Source of the DNA: an uncultured Clostridia bacterium | GTDB taxonomy: Bacteria; Bacillota; Clostridia; Lachnospirales; CAG-274 | Assembly (NCBI GenBank): GCA_944384215.1 | Contig: CALWSN010000092.1 | Span: 1 to 34,969 of the forward strand | DNA: 34,969 bases | Reading direction: 5' to 3' | Position numbers and translations under genes: made by a program | Part shown: positions 34,483-34,969 of the stretch, piece by piece | Layout: each line of letters opens with the position of its first letter | Numbering within the stretch: position 1 is the stretch's first letter | The notes under the pieces: model-generated | Database searches by the model: none | Told to the model about the DNA's origin: nothing | The model's input: only the letters and a program-made list of their open reading frames with translations

Positions 34483-34969
34483 ATGACAAAAATAATTGGA
34501 AAAAGCTTAAAAAATATACCTTGGCAAGATAAACCAGAAGGCTATACAATGCCTGTATGGAGATATACTCAAAACCCTATAATTGGTAGAAGAGCTATAC
34601 CTACTTCTAACAGTATATTTAATAGTGCAGTAGTACCTTTTGGTGATGGTTTTGCAGGGGTGTTTAGATGTGATAGTAAATCTATTAGTATGGATATATT
34701 TGCAGGCTTTAGTAAAGACGGTATTAACTGGGAAATTAACCACGAGCCTATTAAATTTGTAGGTGAAGATGAAGAAATTTTAAAAAGAGAATATAGATAT
34801 GACCCACGTGTATGCTTTATAGATGAAGACGGTAAATATTACATTACTTGGTGTAATGGTTATCACGGCCCAACTATTGGTTTAGCTTATACAACAGATT
34901 TTAAAACATTCCACCAATTAGAAAATGCTTTTTTACCATACAATAGAAATGGTGTATTATTCCCAAGAA
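34483..34969 (+). CDS. GH130 beta-mannoside phosphorylase, 5' part (cut by window end)
   Basis: The first 162 residues are visible. Family GH130 features are [43 protein letters not shown] and [10 protein letters not shown], in which Asp107 is at the general-acid position. This is followed by [24 protein letters not shown]130 enzymes use inorganic phosphate to split beta-1,4-mannosides: subfamily 1 acts mainly on mannosyl-glucose, subfamily 2 on mannosyl-GlcNAc or mannooligosaccharides. The N-terminal pattern looks subfamily-1-like, but context argues for Man-beta-1,4-GlcNAc, the core left after GH38 and GH125 action. AAAAAGGAG (34466-34474) lies inside the end of the GH31 gene. The C terminus is outside the window. 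Confidence 0.92.
   Translation, partial: MTKIIGKSLKNIPWQDKPEGYTMPVWRYTQNPIIGRRAIPTSNSIFNSAVVPFGDGFAGVFRCDSKSISMDIFAGFSKDGINWEINHEPIKFVGEDEEILKREYRYDPRVCFIDEDGKYYITWCNGYHGPTIGLAYTTDFKTFHQLENAFLPYNRNGVLFPR

Noticed and set aside
34367-34743. Leftward open frames at 34367-34549 and 34507-34743
   Set aside because: They are antisense to the ends of GH31 and GH130, overlap each other, and have no supporting signals.

Overview
The window comes from an AT-rich, low-GC Gram-positive anaerobe, most likely a gut-associated member of the Clostridia. Signs of this are strong AGGAGG-type ribosome binding sites, TTG and GTG starts (rimO, second permease), lipoprotein signal peptides with LxGC lipoboxes, YesM/YesN-type two-component and Lpl-type ABC genes, and the rimO-pgsA-cinA-recA gene order. 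I see no rRNA, tRNA, CRISPR array, insertion sequence or prophage.

Left part (1-7000): the 3' end of a YpsA/DUF1273-like gene. A leftward pair follows, a class I methyltransferase and hslO (Hsp33), trailed by what looks like a decayed small membrane ORF. Next come a divergent TetR-type regulator with a small polytopic membrane protein, and a convergent leftward pair made of oleate hydratase and a YtcJ-like amidohydrolase. Centre-left (7142-15292): a strong promoter (TTGACA-17-TATAAT) starts what looks like one seven-gene rightward unit, folD-rimO-pgsA-(Cache-GGDEF-EAL)-cinA-recA-small exported protein, closed by a perfect hairpin terminator. Two small leftward genes of unknown function follow.

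Right part (16157 to the end): a multi-operon locus that fits capture and breakdown of host N-glycans. A surface lipoprotein endo-beta-N-acetylglucosaminidase (GH85) with C-terminal binding modules would release the glycan from glycoprotein. A CUT1-type ABC importer (two permeases and a lipoprotein binding protein, no ATPase gene here) would take up the Man(n)-GlcNAc product. Cytoplasmic GH38 and GH125 alpha-mannosidases and a GH31 alpha-glucosidase would trim it. A GH130 phosphorylase (cut by the window end) would split the remaining Man-beta-1,4-GlcNAc into mannose 1-phosphate and GlcNAc, and a ROK sugar kinase would phosphorylate free sugars. A YesM/YesN-type sensor kinase and AraC-type response regulator sit in the middle and probably control the locus. 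These functions are inferred from family motifs and gene context; none is demonstrated by sequence alone.

The least ordinary parts are noncoding: (1) an array of six or seven consecutive hairpins between the binding-protein gene and GH31, bracketed by two hairpins whose stems differ by a compensatory base-pair change; (2) a roughly 58-bp dispersed repeat (35 bp identical) in opposite orientations at 301-358 and 21649-21706, each copy just after a terminator; (3) a 17-bp stem without a T-tract just before the binding-protein gene; and (4) two adjoining perfect palindromes upstream of the transporter operon.
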